From positions 7,552 to 71,551 of the forward strand of contig MKJX01000044.1 in assembly GCA_001942415.1 (NCBI GenBank): a stretch of 64,000 bases of DNA. Direction: 5' to 3'. This DNA is from Pseudonocardia sp. CNS-139 (lineage in GTDB: Bacteria > Actinomycetota > Actinomycetes > Mycobacteriales > Pseudonocardiaceae). The notes beneath the pieces were generated by a model. It had not been told where the DNA came from. It made no database searches and saw only the letters and a list, made by a program, of their open reading frames with translations. The translations under genes were made by a program, and so were the position numbers. Below, piece by piece: positions 27,645 through 38,476 of this stretch. How positions within the stretch are numbered: the stretch's first letter is position 1; every line of letters starts with the position of its first letter.

Positions 27645-28487
27645 ATGTCTGAGCAGGAACTCGCGCCTCCGTACGGCGGCGCGGCCCGGCCGAAGCGCGT
27701 ACGCATCCCGCACCTGCGCGAGATGAAGGACCGCGGGGAGCGGTGGGCGATGCTCACCGCCTACGACGCCTACACCGCCGAGATCTTCGACGAGGCCGGC
27801 ATCCCCGTGCTCCTCGTCGGCGACTCGGCCGCCAACAACGTCTACGGCTACGAGAACACGCTGCCGGTCACCGTCGACGAGATGCTGCCGCTGGTCAAGG
27901 CGGTCGTCCGCGGTGCGCGGTCCGCGCTGGTCGTGGCCGACCTGCCCTTCGGCAGCTACCAGGACGGCCCGAGCCAGGCGCTCGCCACCGCCGTCCGGTT
28001 CATGAAGGAGGGCGGCGCGCACGCGGTCAAGCTGGAGGGCGGCACGCGGTTCGTCCCGCAGGTCGACGCGCTGGCCGGCGCGGGCATCCCGGTGATGGCG
28101 CACCTCGGCTTCACGCCGCAGAGCGAGCACGCGCTCGGCGGCTACCGGGTGCAGGGCCGCGGCGCCGCCGCCGACAGGCTCGTCGAGGACGCCGTCGCGC
28201 TGCAGGACGCGGGCGCGTTCGCCGTGGTGCTGGAGATGGTGCCGGCCGACGTCGCCAAGCGGGTCACCGGCGAGCTCGCCATCCCGACGATCGGCATCGG
28301 CGCCGGCCCGGAGTGCGACGCCCAGGTGCTCGTCTGGTCGGACATGGCCGGCATGAACCGGGGCCGTGCGCCGCGGTTCGTCAAGCGGTACGCCGACGTC
28401 GGCGGGGTGCTGCTGGACGCCGCTCGGCGCTTCGGCGACGACGTGCGCGCCGGCACCTATCCCGACGTCGAGCACTCGTACACGTAG
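27645..28487 (+). CDS. panB: 3-methyl-2-oxobutanoate hydroxymethyltransferase (ketopantoate hydroxymethyltransferase)
   Basis: An intact 280-residue protein. GAGGGAGGAC precedes the ATG. PanB landmarks: [40 protein letters not shown] (Mg-binding Asp), [38 protein letters not shown], and [19 protein letters not shown]. It transfers a one-carbon unit from methylene-THF to 2-oxoisovalerate, the first pantothenate/CoA step, in the cytoplasm. No panC or panD is adjacent. The position matches panB in the mycobacterial glnE-glnA2-caeA-panB order. Confidence 0.96.
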   Translation: MSEQELAPPYGGAARPKRVRIPHLREMKDRGERWAMLTAYDAYTAEIFDEAGIPVLLVGDSAANNVYGYENTLPVTVDEMLPLVKAVVRGARSALVVADLPFGSYQDGPSQALATAVRFMKEGGAHAVKLEGGTRFVPQVDALAGAGIPVMAHLGFTPQSEHALGGYRVQGRGAAADRLVEDAVALQDAGAFAVVLEMVPADVAKRVTGELAIPTIGIGAGPECDAQVLVWSDMAGMNRGRAPRFVKRYADVGGVLLDAARRFGDDVRAGTYPDVEHSYT

Positions 28488-28530
28488 GACCTCCCGCACG
28501 GCGCGGACCCAGCCGCGCCCGTGCGGTGAC

Positions 28531-29621
28531 CTACCTCGTGAGCCCGGCCACCACGTCGCCCGCCTCGTACGCCGCCAGCATGGCGTCGGCCGGGGACGTA
28601 CGGCGGGCCCACCGCTCCCGCAGCGCGCCAGCCGGGCCAGGTCGTCCGGGCGGCCCGCCAGCGCCGCCGTGGCGGCCTCCAGCAGCACTCCGGTCTGCGC
28701 GTGCACCTCGTCGTCGGCGAGCCCCTCCACGGCGACGTGCTGGTGCAGCGCGGCGTCCGGCGTGGTGCGACGGCCGGGCAGCGAGCGGTCCAGCACCAGC
28801 CCGGTGAGCAGGCTGAGCAGCTCGCCGTAGAGGTCCGGGTCGGGGCACGCGTCGAACGCCTTGAACTCCACCCGCCCGATCTCCGCGGGCAGCCGGGCCA
28901 CCTGCGTGAGCGACGGGTCCGCCGGCACCTGCCCGTCCGCACCCGCCAGGAACACCAGCACCGCCGGCCGGGCCCCGGTGCGCACCGCCGTGCGGGCCGA
29001 CAGCCCGCCCCACGGCTTCCCGTCCCGGAACGGCGAGGAGAACGACAGCGGCACCAGCCAGGGGCTGTAGTGCGTCAGCTTGCGCCCGGCGTCCACCAGC
29101 GCGGCGTTGTCGAGGCCGGCGGCCGACAGGTTGAGGTCCGGACCGTACGTCGACATGTGCAGGTGGGCCGTGCGCTCCTCCGGCGAGCCCATCCGGTGCG
29201 CCCGCTCCCACGCGTTGAGCGGCGGCTCGATCGTGTACTCCGAGCGCACCGGGTTGAACGAGATCGTCGTCGTGCGCAGCCCGGTGGCCGCCAGCGCATC
29301 GTCCAGCAGCGTGACGTCGGCCCGCAGCGCGGCGACCGCGGCGTCCACCGAGGGGTGGATGCGGGTGCGGACCTCCAGCCCCTTCGGGTCGCAGCGGACG
29401 AGCCCGCCATGCTCGTCGAACCGCTCGTAGCCCTCGACGTACCAGCGCTTGCGCTTGATGCCCTGGTCGCCGACGCGCAGGTCCGGGTAGTCGGCCGGGT
29501 CCTCCGGCAGGGCGTCGACCACGGCCTGGAGCTGCTCGAACGTGGTGTTCGTGTAGTCCGCGAAACGGCCGTCCACCTGGATCAGCGCACACTCGTGCTC
29601 GATCCCGTAGCGGAACTCCAC
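28531..29621 (-). CDS. Glutamate-cysteine-ligase-like (GCS2-type) protein, frameshifted
   Basis: GTG 29621 follows a GAGGAGG site. The sequence starts FRYGIEHECALIQVDGRFAD, an acidic metal-site-like opening seen in glutamate-cysteine ligase relatives. It continues with KRKRWYVEGYERFDEHGGLV, TISFNPVRSEYTIEPPLNAW and SPWLVPLSFSSPFRDGKPWG. A homologue of similar annotation (Rv2226) follows panB in M. tuberculosis. ATP-dependent amide-bond formation is expected from the family; substrates are unknown. One base is lost near 28630; corrected length is about 363 residues. It converges on panB with a 43-base gap. Confidence 0.7.
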
Positions 29622-29700
29622 CCTGTGACCTCCTCGACCGGTGAGCGGAACCTCCGCCGCGATGAGGGTAGCCTCACAACATCCGGCGACGGAGGTGTTC

Positions 29701-30288
29701 GTGTCTGGTACTGCGGTGGGCCCGCTGACGGGCCAGGACCTGCTGGCGTTGCTCCACGACCGCCGCTCCCGTCCCGCGCTCGCCGCGCCCGCGCCCGACG
29801 CCGCCCAGCTCGCCGAGATCCTCCGGGCCGCCGCCACTGCTCCCGACCACGGCCGCCTGCGGCCCTGGCGCTTCGTCGTCGTGGACGAGGGTGCCCGTTC
29901 CGGGCTCGGCGATGCGTTCGCCGCCGCGCACGCCGACCGCGACCCCACCGTCACCCCCGCCGACCTCGAACGCACCCGCGGCAAGGCACACCGCGCGCCG
30001 ATGATCGTCGTCGTGGTGAGCACGCCCCACCCGCACCCGAAGATCGCCATGTGGGAGCAGCGGGCGTCGGCCGTCTGCGTCGCGCACGGGGTGGTGCTGG
30101 CCGCGCACGCCCTCGGGTTCGGGGCGATGTGGCGGTCGGGCTGGTTCGGCACCGCCCCCAAGGTGCGCGCCCACCTGGGCCTGGACGACACCGAGGAGGT
30201 GACGGCGTGGGTCTACCTGGGCACCCCCAGCGGCCCCACCCCACCACCCCGCCAACCCGCCCACCTGCCGGTGACCTGGCTCCAGTAA
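29701..30288 (+). CDS. Nitroreductase family protein (YdjA-like)
   Basis: An intact 195-residue protein from GTG 29701, with GGAGG at 29691-29695. Signature segments: LLALLHDRRSRP, AEILRAAATAPDHGRLRPWR (FMN phosphate and isoalloxazine contacts), WEQRASAVCVAHGVVLAAHA and GFGAMWRSGWFGTAPKVR. YdjA/TdpX-type enzymes are dimeric FMN flavoproteins reducing quinones or nitro compounds with NAD(P)H. The gene is divergent from the GCL-like gene. Its 3' end is followed by repeat A copy 4. Confidence 0.9.
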   Translation: MSGTAVGPLTGQDLLALLHDRRSRPALAAPAPDAAQLAEILRAAATAPDHGRLRPWRFVVVDEGARSGLGDAFAAAHADRDPTVTPADLERTRGKAHRAPMIVVVVSTPHPHPKIAMWEQRASAVCVAHGVVLAAHALGFGAMWRSGWFGTAPKVRAHLGLDDTEEVTAWVYLGTPSGPTPPPRQPAHLPVTWLQ

Positions 30289-30301
30289 CCCCGCCCAGAA
30301 T

Positions 30302-30362
30302 GCATTGTGGAGCCAAAATGCAGTCTGGAGCGCCCGAAAACTGCGTTATGGAGCCATAATGC
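30302..30362 (-). repeat. Palindromic repeat family A, copy 4 (reverse orientation)
   Basis: The 23-nt arms 30302-30324 and 30340-30362 surround a 15-nt loop (CTGGAGCGCCCGAAA) whose complement closely matches the copy 2 loop. It lies between the convergent nitroreductase and RNB ribonuclease genes, a terminator-like position. Confidence 0.85.
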
Positions 30363-30388
30363 GGTCGGGGGCGCCTCACGTGCGCTGG

Positions 30389-31801
30389 TCACGTGGCGGT
30401 GAACTCCATGCGGCCCGTCGCGGGGTTGGCCTCGGTCAGGCGGACCTTCACCAGCGTGCCCGCCGCCAGCCGGCCCGTGCAGCGGGCCAGCACCGGCGGG
30501 GCCGGTACGTAGACCTCACCCGGCTCGCCCTCGGGACCGGTGGGACGCAGCACCACGGCGTCGAACTCCTCCCCGACGCGCGGGGCCAGCAGCGCGGCCT
30601 CGGTGCGATCGACGCAGGCCCGGTCGACCTTGCCCGCGAGCGTGTCGGACGTCGCCATGATCTCCGGGAGGTCCGGCAGGGCCGCGCGCAGCCAGTCGGG
30701 CAGCTCCTCGCCCGCCGCGACCGCGAGGCACACCTCGGTGCCGAACCGGTCGGCCAGCCGCCGCAGCGGCGCCGTGACGTGCGTGTACGGCGCACCGATG
30801 CCGCCGTGGCCGGGGTCCTCGGGCGGCGCGAGCCCGGCCGACGCGTCGAACGCGGCGTACCCGGCCCCGCGCAGCAGCGCCGTCGCCGCCCGCCGGACGG
30901 CGAGCGCGGCACGGTCGTCGGCGGGCAGCCCGGCCAGCAGCTCGGCCACCGACGTGCCGCCGGGCCACTCGACGCCCAGCTGCCCGACGGCCCGCCGGAA
31001 CGCCGCCAGCGCGTCCGGCTCAGGCGCGGGCAGCGTGCGCAGCAGCCCGACGCCCGCCGTCAGCATCATCCGGGCCGCCGCCATGCCCGTGAGCAGCGAC
31101 ATCTCCGCGTTCCACGACTCGACGTCCAACCGGCGGCGGACCTGCACGGTCCAGCCGCCCGCGCCGTCCGGCACGACCTCCTGCTCGGGCAGCTCCAGCT
31201 CGATCGCCCCGCGCCGCACCGCCCGCTCGCGGCGCAGCCGCCCCAGCGCCGGCAGGGCGGCGATCGCCGGGTGCAGCCGGTCGCGTCGACGTCGGCCTGC
31301 ACGCCCGCGTAGTCGAGCCGGGCCCGCGACCGCACGAGCGCCCGCCGGACGTCCACCGCGACCTCCTCGCCGGCGGAGTCGAGGTCGAACGTCCACAGCA
31401 CGGCCGCCCGCGGCCCGTCCGGGAGCAGGCTCGCCGCGCCCTCCGACAGGACCGGCGGGTGCAGCGGCACCGACCCGTCCGGCAGGTAGACGGTCTGGCC
31501 GCGGCGGCGGACCTCGGTGTCGAGCCGCCCGCCCGGGAGCACGACCACCCCGAGGTCGGCGATCGCGTAGTGCACGCGGAAGCCACTCCCCCGGCGTTCG
31601 ACGCCGAGTGCCTGGTCGAGGTCCTTCGCGCCGGGCGGGTCGATCGTCACCAGCTCGACGGCGGTCGCGCCGTCCGGCCGTGGCCCGGCCGCTCGACCGC
31701 GGCCAGCTCCGCCTCCGCGAGCACGTCCGGCGGGAACGCCTCGGGAAGCGCGAACTCGGCCCGGACGGCGTCGAAGTCGGGACGCTCCGCGAAGGCTCCA
31801 C
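30389..31801 (-). CDS. RNB-domain (RNase II/R-like) ribonuclease, frameshifted
   Basis: The RNB signature VTIDPPGAKDLDQALGVERR carries the catalytic acidic residues. It is followed by FRVHYAIADLGVVVLPGGRL, RRRGQTVYLPDGSVPLHPPV and, late, GGIGAPYTHVTAPLRRLADR, the usual RNB ending. A short C-terminal S1-like strand region ends in GRMEFTAT. There is no N-terminal cold-shock domain, as in the short actinobacterial RNB proteins. It degrades RNA 3' to 5'. Three bases are missing (near 31790, 31675 and 31275); corrected length is about 471 residues. GTG 31801 is the likeliest start but needs the first correction. Confidence 0.87.
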   Translation of the reverse strand: MEPSRSVPTSTPSGPSSRFPRRSRRTCSRRRSWPRSSGRATAGRRDRRRAGDDRPARREGPRPGTRRRTPGEWLPRALRDRRPRGGRAPGRAARHRGPPPRPDRLPAGRVGAAAPAGPVGGRGEPAPGRAAGGRAVDVRPRLRRRGGRGGRPAGARAVAGPARLRGRAGRRRRDRLHPAIAALPALGRLRRERAVRRGAIELELPEQEVVPDGAGGWTVQVRRRLDVESWNAEMSLLTGMAAARMMLTAGVGLLRTLPAPEPDALAAFRRAVGQLGVEWPGGTSVAELLAGLPADDRAALAVRRAATALLRGAGYAAFDASAGLAPPEDPGHGGIGAPYTHVTAPLRRLADRFGTEVCLAVAAGEELPDWLRAALPDLPEIMATSDTLAGKVDRACVDRTEAALLAPRVGEEFDAVVLRPTGPEGEPGEVYVPAPPVLARCTGRLAAGTLVKVRLTEANPATGRMEFTAT

Positions 31802-31812
31802 GGTGGGAGACG

Positions 31813-32540
31813 CTAGAGCCAGGCCGGAACGGCGGGAAGCTTGCGGCCCCCGTCGGCCAGCAGGGCCCGACCGTTGCTGCGCCCGAGCAGCCAGGCGAGG
31901 AGCTCCGGCGCCGGGCCGGAGACGGTCGCGGCCGCGTCTGGTCGCCGACCGGCCAGGCCCGGCCGTCCGGGGTGACCAGGCGCAGCGGCGGGCACTCCGG
32001 GCGTTCCCCCAACGACGCCGAGACCTCGGTGAGCAGCTCGGCGACCATCGGCGCGGGCAGGTCGGAGAAGGACGCGCCGACGTCCAGGTCGACGGCGTGG
32101 ATCCACATCTCTCGCGCCCGCATCCACGGAATGTCGGTCGCCGGGATCTCACGCCCCTGCACGTTGGTGATGTGCGCCGACCACGCGCTCCTGGGCATCG
32201 CGCGCACCACGTCCGCCAGCCGGTCCGACGACGCCACGACGTCGGCGCGGATCTCGGCGGGCGACCGCTTGGAGCCCTCCTGGATCGCGGCCTCCCGGGC
32301 CTCCCGGCTCGCGTACGCCGGCGTCGGGACCCCGGTGCGCGCCCACGTCAGCAGGTTGATCATCCCGTCGGCGTTGCGCGCCACGTGGGACAGCACGTGG
32401 GCCCGGCTCCAGCCGGGCAGCGCCGACGGTGCGGGGAAGGCGTCGTCGCCCATGCGCGTCATCAGCCCGCGCAGGTGGGCGGCCCCGTCCCCGGCCCAGG
32501 CCAGGGACTGGGCGAGCGTGCGGGTGCCGCCTGTGGTCAC
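31813..32540 (-). CDS. Maleylpyruvate isomerase family, mycothiol-dependent-type protein, frameshifted
   Basis: GTG 32540 overlaps the stop of the FAH gene (GTGA). The N-terminal DinB-like helical domain (ALPGWSRAHVLSHVARNADG, with the metal-site His pattern) and a second region (ATDIPWMRAREMWIHAVDLD) match the MDMPI/TIGR03083 family. Members use mycothiol as cofactor, for example to isomerise maleylpyruvate. One base is lost near 31935, restoring the SCP2-like end ELLAWLLGRSNGRALL. About 242 residues. Coupling to an FAH-family hydrolase fits the gentisate-type aromatic degradation order (isomerase, then hydrolase). Confidence 0.86.
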
Positions 32541-33365
32541 CGTTCTTCCTCGAGCCGACAGAGGTTGCGGCACTCCCCGACCCCGGCCACCGTCGTGACC
32601 AGCACGTTCCCGTCCTTGAGGTACCGCGGGGGCGTGCGGGCGTGGCCGACGCCGCCGGGCGTGCCGGTCGCGATGACGTCGCCCGGGTTGAGCGTGACGA
32701 TCGCCGAGAGGTAGACGACCAGGTCGACCGGCGTGAACACCAGCTCCGCCGTGGTCGAACGCTGCATCGTCTCGCCGTCGATCTCGGTCGAGACCTCCCA
32801 GCCGCCCTCGGGCAGCTCGTCGGGCGTGACCAGCCACGGGCCGAGCGGGGTGCTGCGCTCGAACGTCTTGCCCTGCAGGAACTGCTTGGTGCGGTACTGG
32901 AAGTCGCGCACGCTGACGTCGTGAGCACCGTGTAGCCGGCAATCGCGGCCGCCGCCTCGGCGGGCGTGGCGTGCCGCACCGGCCTGCCGATCACGAAGGT
33001 CAGCTCGACCTCGTAGTCGATGGCCGTCGAGATCCGCGGCAGCAGGATGTCGTCGTACGCGCCGACCAGCGAGGGGGCGTACTTCGCGAACACCGTGGGG
33101 TGGTCGGGCAGCTGGTTGCCCATCTCCTGCACGTGGTCGCGGTAGTTCAGCCGACGCAGATGATCTTCTCGGGGGACGGCACCAGCGGCGCGTAGTCCAG
33201 CCCGTCGAGCCGGTGCGACGGGCCGGTGGCCGCGGCGGCGTGCTCCGCCCAGCCCGGCCGCTCCAGCAGCGCGCGCACGTCCGCGTCGCCCGTCTCCACC
33301 GCCGCGTCCGCGTCCACCCGCACCGCGCGGTGCCCCGCCGCGGTCCGGATCGTCGCCAGCCTCAT
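32537..33365 (-). CDS. Fumarylacetoacetate hydrolase family protein, frameshifted
   Basis: ATG 33365 opens MRLATIRTAAGHRAVRVDAD. The FAH core follows: LNYRDHVQEMG with its metal-binding context, PTVFAKYAPSLVGAYDDILL, DYEVELTFVIGRPVRHATPA, FERSTPLGPWLVTPDELPEG, and PGDVIATGTPGGVGHARTPP. It hydrolyses C-C bonds of acylpyruvates, or decarboxylates, with Mg2+. Bases are lost near 33150 and 32925; corrected length is about 276 residues. With the downstream mycothiol-type isomerase it could convert maleylpyruvate to fumarate and pyruvate, and the fumarase gene lies near by. The ring-cleaving dioxygenase is not in the window. Confidence 0.9.
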
Positions 33366-33483
33366 CCCGTCTCCTCGCCCCTCGTCGCGCGCCGTCACCT
33401 GCCGGAGGGAGTCTCACCCAACCGGAGGCGGCCCGCCCTGTCGGGGCCGTCACCGTCACGGGCGACGGCCCCCGGTTCGTGAC

Positions 33484-35874
33484 TCAGATCTCGCCGCCGG
33501 CCGCCTCGCCCGCGGCCGGTGCGCGCGTCGGGAGCGTCGCGAAGACGGTGGGCGGCTCGCGCCAGACGTCCGGGAGCGTGCCCGCGCGGGCGTCCTGCAC
33601 CGCCCGCCACACCCGCTCCGGCGTGCACGGCAGGTCCACGTGCCGCACCCCGAGGTGGCTCAGGGCGTCGACCACGGCGTTCTGCACCGCCGGCGTCGAC
33701 CCGACCGACGCGGACTCGCCGATCCCCTTCGCACCCAGCGGGTTCATCGGGGTGGGCGTCTCGGTGTTGCTGGCCTCGTAGGTGATCAGGTCGGCCGCGC
33801 TGGGCATCCGGTAGTCCGCCAGCGTCGCCGTGAGCGGCTGGCCCTCGGCGTCGAAGAGGATCTCCTCGTACAGGGCCTGCGCGATGCCCTGCGCCAGCCC
33901 GCCGTGCTGCTGGCCCTCGACGAGCAGCGGGTTGAGCACCCGCCCGCAGTCGTCGACCGCGACGTGCCGCACGGGCGTGACCCGGCCGGTGTCCGTGTCG
34001 ACCTCCACCACCGAGACGTGCGCCCCGAACGGGAACGTGGCCCCGGCCTGCTGGAAGTCCAGCCCGGCGGCCAGCGCCTCGCCGTCGGTCTCGGCGGCCG
34101 TCGCGAGCTGCGCCCACGTCAGCGTCACCGACGGCACGCCCGCCACGCCGAACACGCCGACGCCGGCGTCGTCGGTGACCAGGTCGATGTCGTCGACCGA
34201 GGCCTCCAGCATCGCGGCCGCCCGCTTGCGGGCCTGCTCCAGCACGTCGTCCGCGGCCGCCCGGACGGCGCTGCCGCCCATCTGCAGCGAGCGCGACCCG
34301 CCGGTGCCCCGCCGCGCGGCACCACCGCCGTGTCCGACTGCACGAAGCTGATCTTCTCGACCGGGATGCCCAGCCGGTCGCTCGCCAGCATCGCGAACGC
34401 CGTCGGGTGGCCCTGGCCGTGGCCGGACGTGCCGGCCGAGATCGTCGCCGAGCCGTCCGGGTGCACGGTGACCGAGCCGAACTCGGTGCCGCCGCCGCCC
34501 GCGGTGATCTCGACGTAGACGCAGATCCCGACGCCCAGCTGGACCGGGTCACCGGACTCGCGGCGCTCCTGCTGCTCCTCGCGCACCTTCGCGTAGTCGA
34601 CGACCCGCAGCGCCTCGCGCAGGGGCAGGTCGTAGTCGCCGACGTCGTAGTTGCGCCCGGCAGCGTGCGGTGCGGGAAGTCGGCCGGGTCGATGAGGTTG
34701 CGCCGGCGCAGCTCCACCGGGTCCATACCCAGCTCGGCCGCGGCGATGTCCATGATCCGTTCGAGGTGCGCGGTGGCCTCGGGGCGCCCGGCCCCGCGGA
34801 ACGCTCCCATCGGCGTGGTGTTGGTCAGCGCCACCGCCGCGTCGAAGCCGATCTTCGGCACCCGGTAGACGCCCGGGCTCATCGTGTACGTCGAGCCGAA
34901 GACGAGCGCGCCGCCGAACCCGGCGTACGCCCCGCTGTCGGCCACCACCCTCGCCCGCAGGCCCGTGATGTCCCCGGCGCGGGTGAGGCCCAGCTCGTAG
35001 TAGGCGATCTGGCCGCGCCCGTGCGGCATCGAGACGAGGTTCTCCGAGCGCGTCTCGACCCACGTCACCGGCCGGTCCAGGGCCCGCGCGACGCCGACCG
35101 CCACCGTGTGCTCGGCGATCATGCCGGCCTTGCCGCCGAACCCGCCGCCGACGTGCGGGGCGATCACCCGCACCCGCTCGGGGTCCACGTCGAACAGGCG
35201 CGCCGCCTGGTTGCGGAACGCGTGCGGCATCTGCGTGGACACCCAGATCGTCAGGTCGTACTGCGAGTGCCGGCCGCCCGGCTCGACCGCGATCGCGTTG
35301 CCCTCCATCGGCATCACGGCCAGCCGCTGGTTGACCATCCGCGCCCGCACGACCACCTCGCGTCCGCCAGCGGGTCGCCGTCGGCCTCGGCGTCCGAGCG
35401 CTCGCCCTTGGCGAGGTTGCCGCCCAGCTCCGGGAACTGCACCGGGGCGTCCGGCGCGAGCGCCGCCTCCATGTCGACCACCGCGGGCAGCGGGTCGTAG
35501 TCGACCTCGACCAGCTCGACCGCGTCGACGGCCGCGGCCTTCGTCTCCGCGACGACAACCGCCACGGCCTCGCCGACGAACCGGACCCGGTCGGTCGCGA
35601 GCGGCGGGCGGGGCGTGTCCGCGTTGACCACCATCAGGCCGTGGTGGGCCGGCAGGTCCAGGTCGGCGGCGGTGAGCACGGCGACGACGCCGGGTGCGGC
35701 GGCGGCCGCGGCCGTGTCGATCGCCGTGACGACGGCGTGGGCGTACGGGGAGCGGACGAACGCGAGGTGGAGGACACCGTCGATCTTGAGGTCACCCACG
35801 TAGACGCTGGCGCCGGTGACGAGGTCGCGGTCCTCGACCCGGCGCACGGAAGTGCCGAGTATCGATCCAGGCAT
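33484..35874 (-). CDS. Molybdopterin-binding subunit of xanthine-dehydrogenase/CO-dehydrogenase family (form II type), frameshifted
   Basis: The a/b hammerhead domain begins at ATG 35874 (MPGSILGTSVRRVEDRDLVT). Mo-cofactor motifs follow: VGGGFGGKAG, the active-site loop MGAFRGAGRPEATAHLERIM, SAGTSGHGQGHPTAFAMLAS, and PMNPLGAKGIGESASVGSTP. The AFRGAGR loop is the form II type; the AYxCSFR loop of true CO dehydrogenase is absent. The glutamate in KGIGESA is the catalytic base of the family. The FAD and 2Fe-2S subunits are not encoded beside it. Three bases are lost (near 35360, 34665 and 34315); corrected length is about 797 residues. Confidence 0.9.
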
Positions 35875-36074
35875 ACGTCGACACTACGGTTCGCCGATCC
35901 GCCCGTACCAGCTGTTGACGGTTGCCCCTGAGCAGGGGAACCTCTCCTCGCGCGCAAGCGCCGCAGACCTCGCGCGACGGCCCGTCCGGCGCGCCAGCCC
36001 CGGGAGGTCGGACTGGTCGGGGGCCGGTCCGGCCTCCGACCCAACGTCACACCCGACCCTTCGCAAGGGCTTGT

Positions 36075-36080
36075 TAGGTT
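36075..36080 (+). promoter_or_regulatory. Candidate -10 box of the fumarase gene
   Basis: TAGGTT matches the actinobacterial -10 pattern TANNNT and lies six bases before the GTG at 36087, so transcription may begin at or beside the start codon (leaderless). No convincing -35 is visible. Confidence 0.4.
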
Positions 36081-36086
36081 CGGCCC

Positions 36087-37732
<1,646 letters not shown>

Positions 37733-37736
<4 letters not shown>

Positions 37737-38389
37737 CCGCCGATGCGCAGCGTGGCGCCGTAGCGGCGCAGGTCCGCGTCGCGGTAGGTGACGGCGCCGT
37801 GCCGGCCCACCTCCACCAGGTAGAACGCCGAGCCGGCCGGCACGTCGGCCACCGCGAACGCGAACGTGCACGTCGTGAGCCCGGCGGCGCTGACCTGCGA
37901 CATCGGGCGGCCGGGACCGAGCGCCCCGGTGGCGACGACCGCGCCCATCGGGTCGGCGACCGTGACCGCCGCGCCCTCCCGCACGTCGGTGTAGAGGCCC
38001 GCGCCCCGGCACGACGCGCCGTCGGCGGAGGCGCGTGCGTCGGCGAGCGTGACGGTGCCGCGCACCGGGAAGAGCGCCGGCGCGACCGCGGCGCCGCTCT
38101 CGGCGGCGACCGCCGGAGCGGCGGCCGGCGGGCCGGCCGCCACCGCGCCCAGCACCAGCGCCGTGGTGACCCCTGCGACCATGGCCAGCAGGATCGCCAC
38201 CGCGAGCGCCACCGTGGCGCCGTCGCGCGCCGCCGAGGACGGCACCGAGACCGGAACGGCGGGCGGCACCGGCCGGCGCGGCAGCGCCAGCTCGACGGTG
38301 GGCGGGTCGGCGCTCGGCGACTCCGCAGGGCGGTCGATCGGGACGTCCGTGAGCACCGCGGGCGCGGCCGGCGGTGTCCAGGAGGTCAT
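37733..38389 (-). CDS. Hypothetical single-pass membrane protein with extracytoplasmic domain
   Basis: An intact 218-residue protein. A Pro/Ala-rich cytoplasmic segment of about 55 residues is followed by one membrane helix ([20 protein letters not shown]) and an exported domain. That domain has two cysteines ([33 protein letters not shown]) likely forming a disulfide, and beta-rich repeats. No enzyme motif is visible. Its stop overlaps the fumarase stop region tail-to-tail. Function not recognised. Confidence 0.7.
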
Positions 38390-38476
38390 CGGCCTTCCTC
38401 GGAGGTGCGGGGACGGGTCCCGATCAGTGTCCCGGACCCAGGTCGCGGGACGATGAACGCGTATTACCGCGGGCGT

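Noticed and set aside
33484..35874. CO dehydrogenase operon together with the CooC-like ATPase at 58 kb
   Set aside because: The active-site loop is not the CO-oxidising form I type, small and medium subunits are absent, and the ATPase lacks the CxC site and lies 22 kb away.
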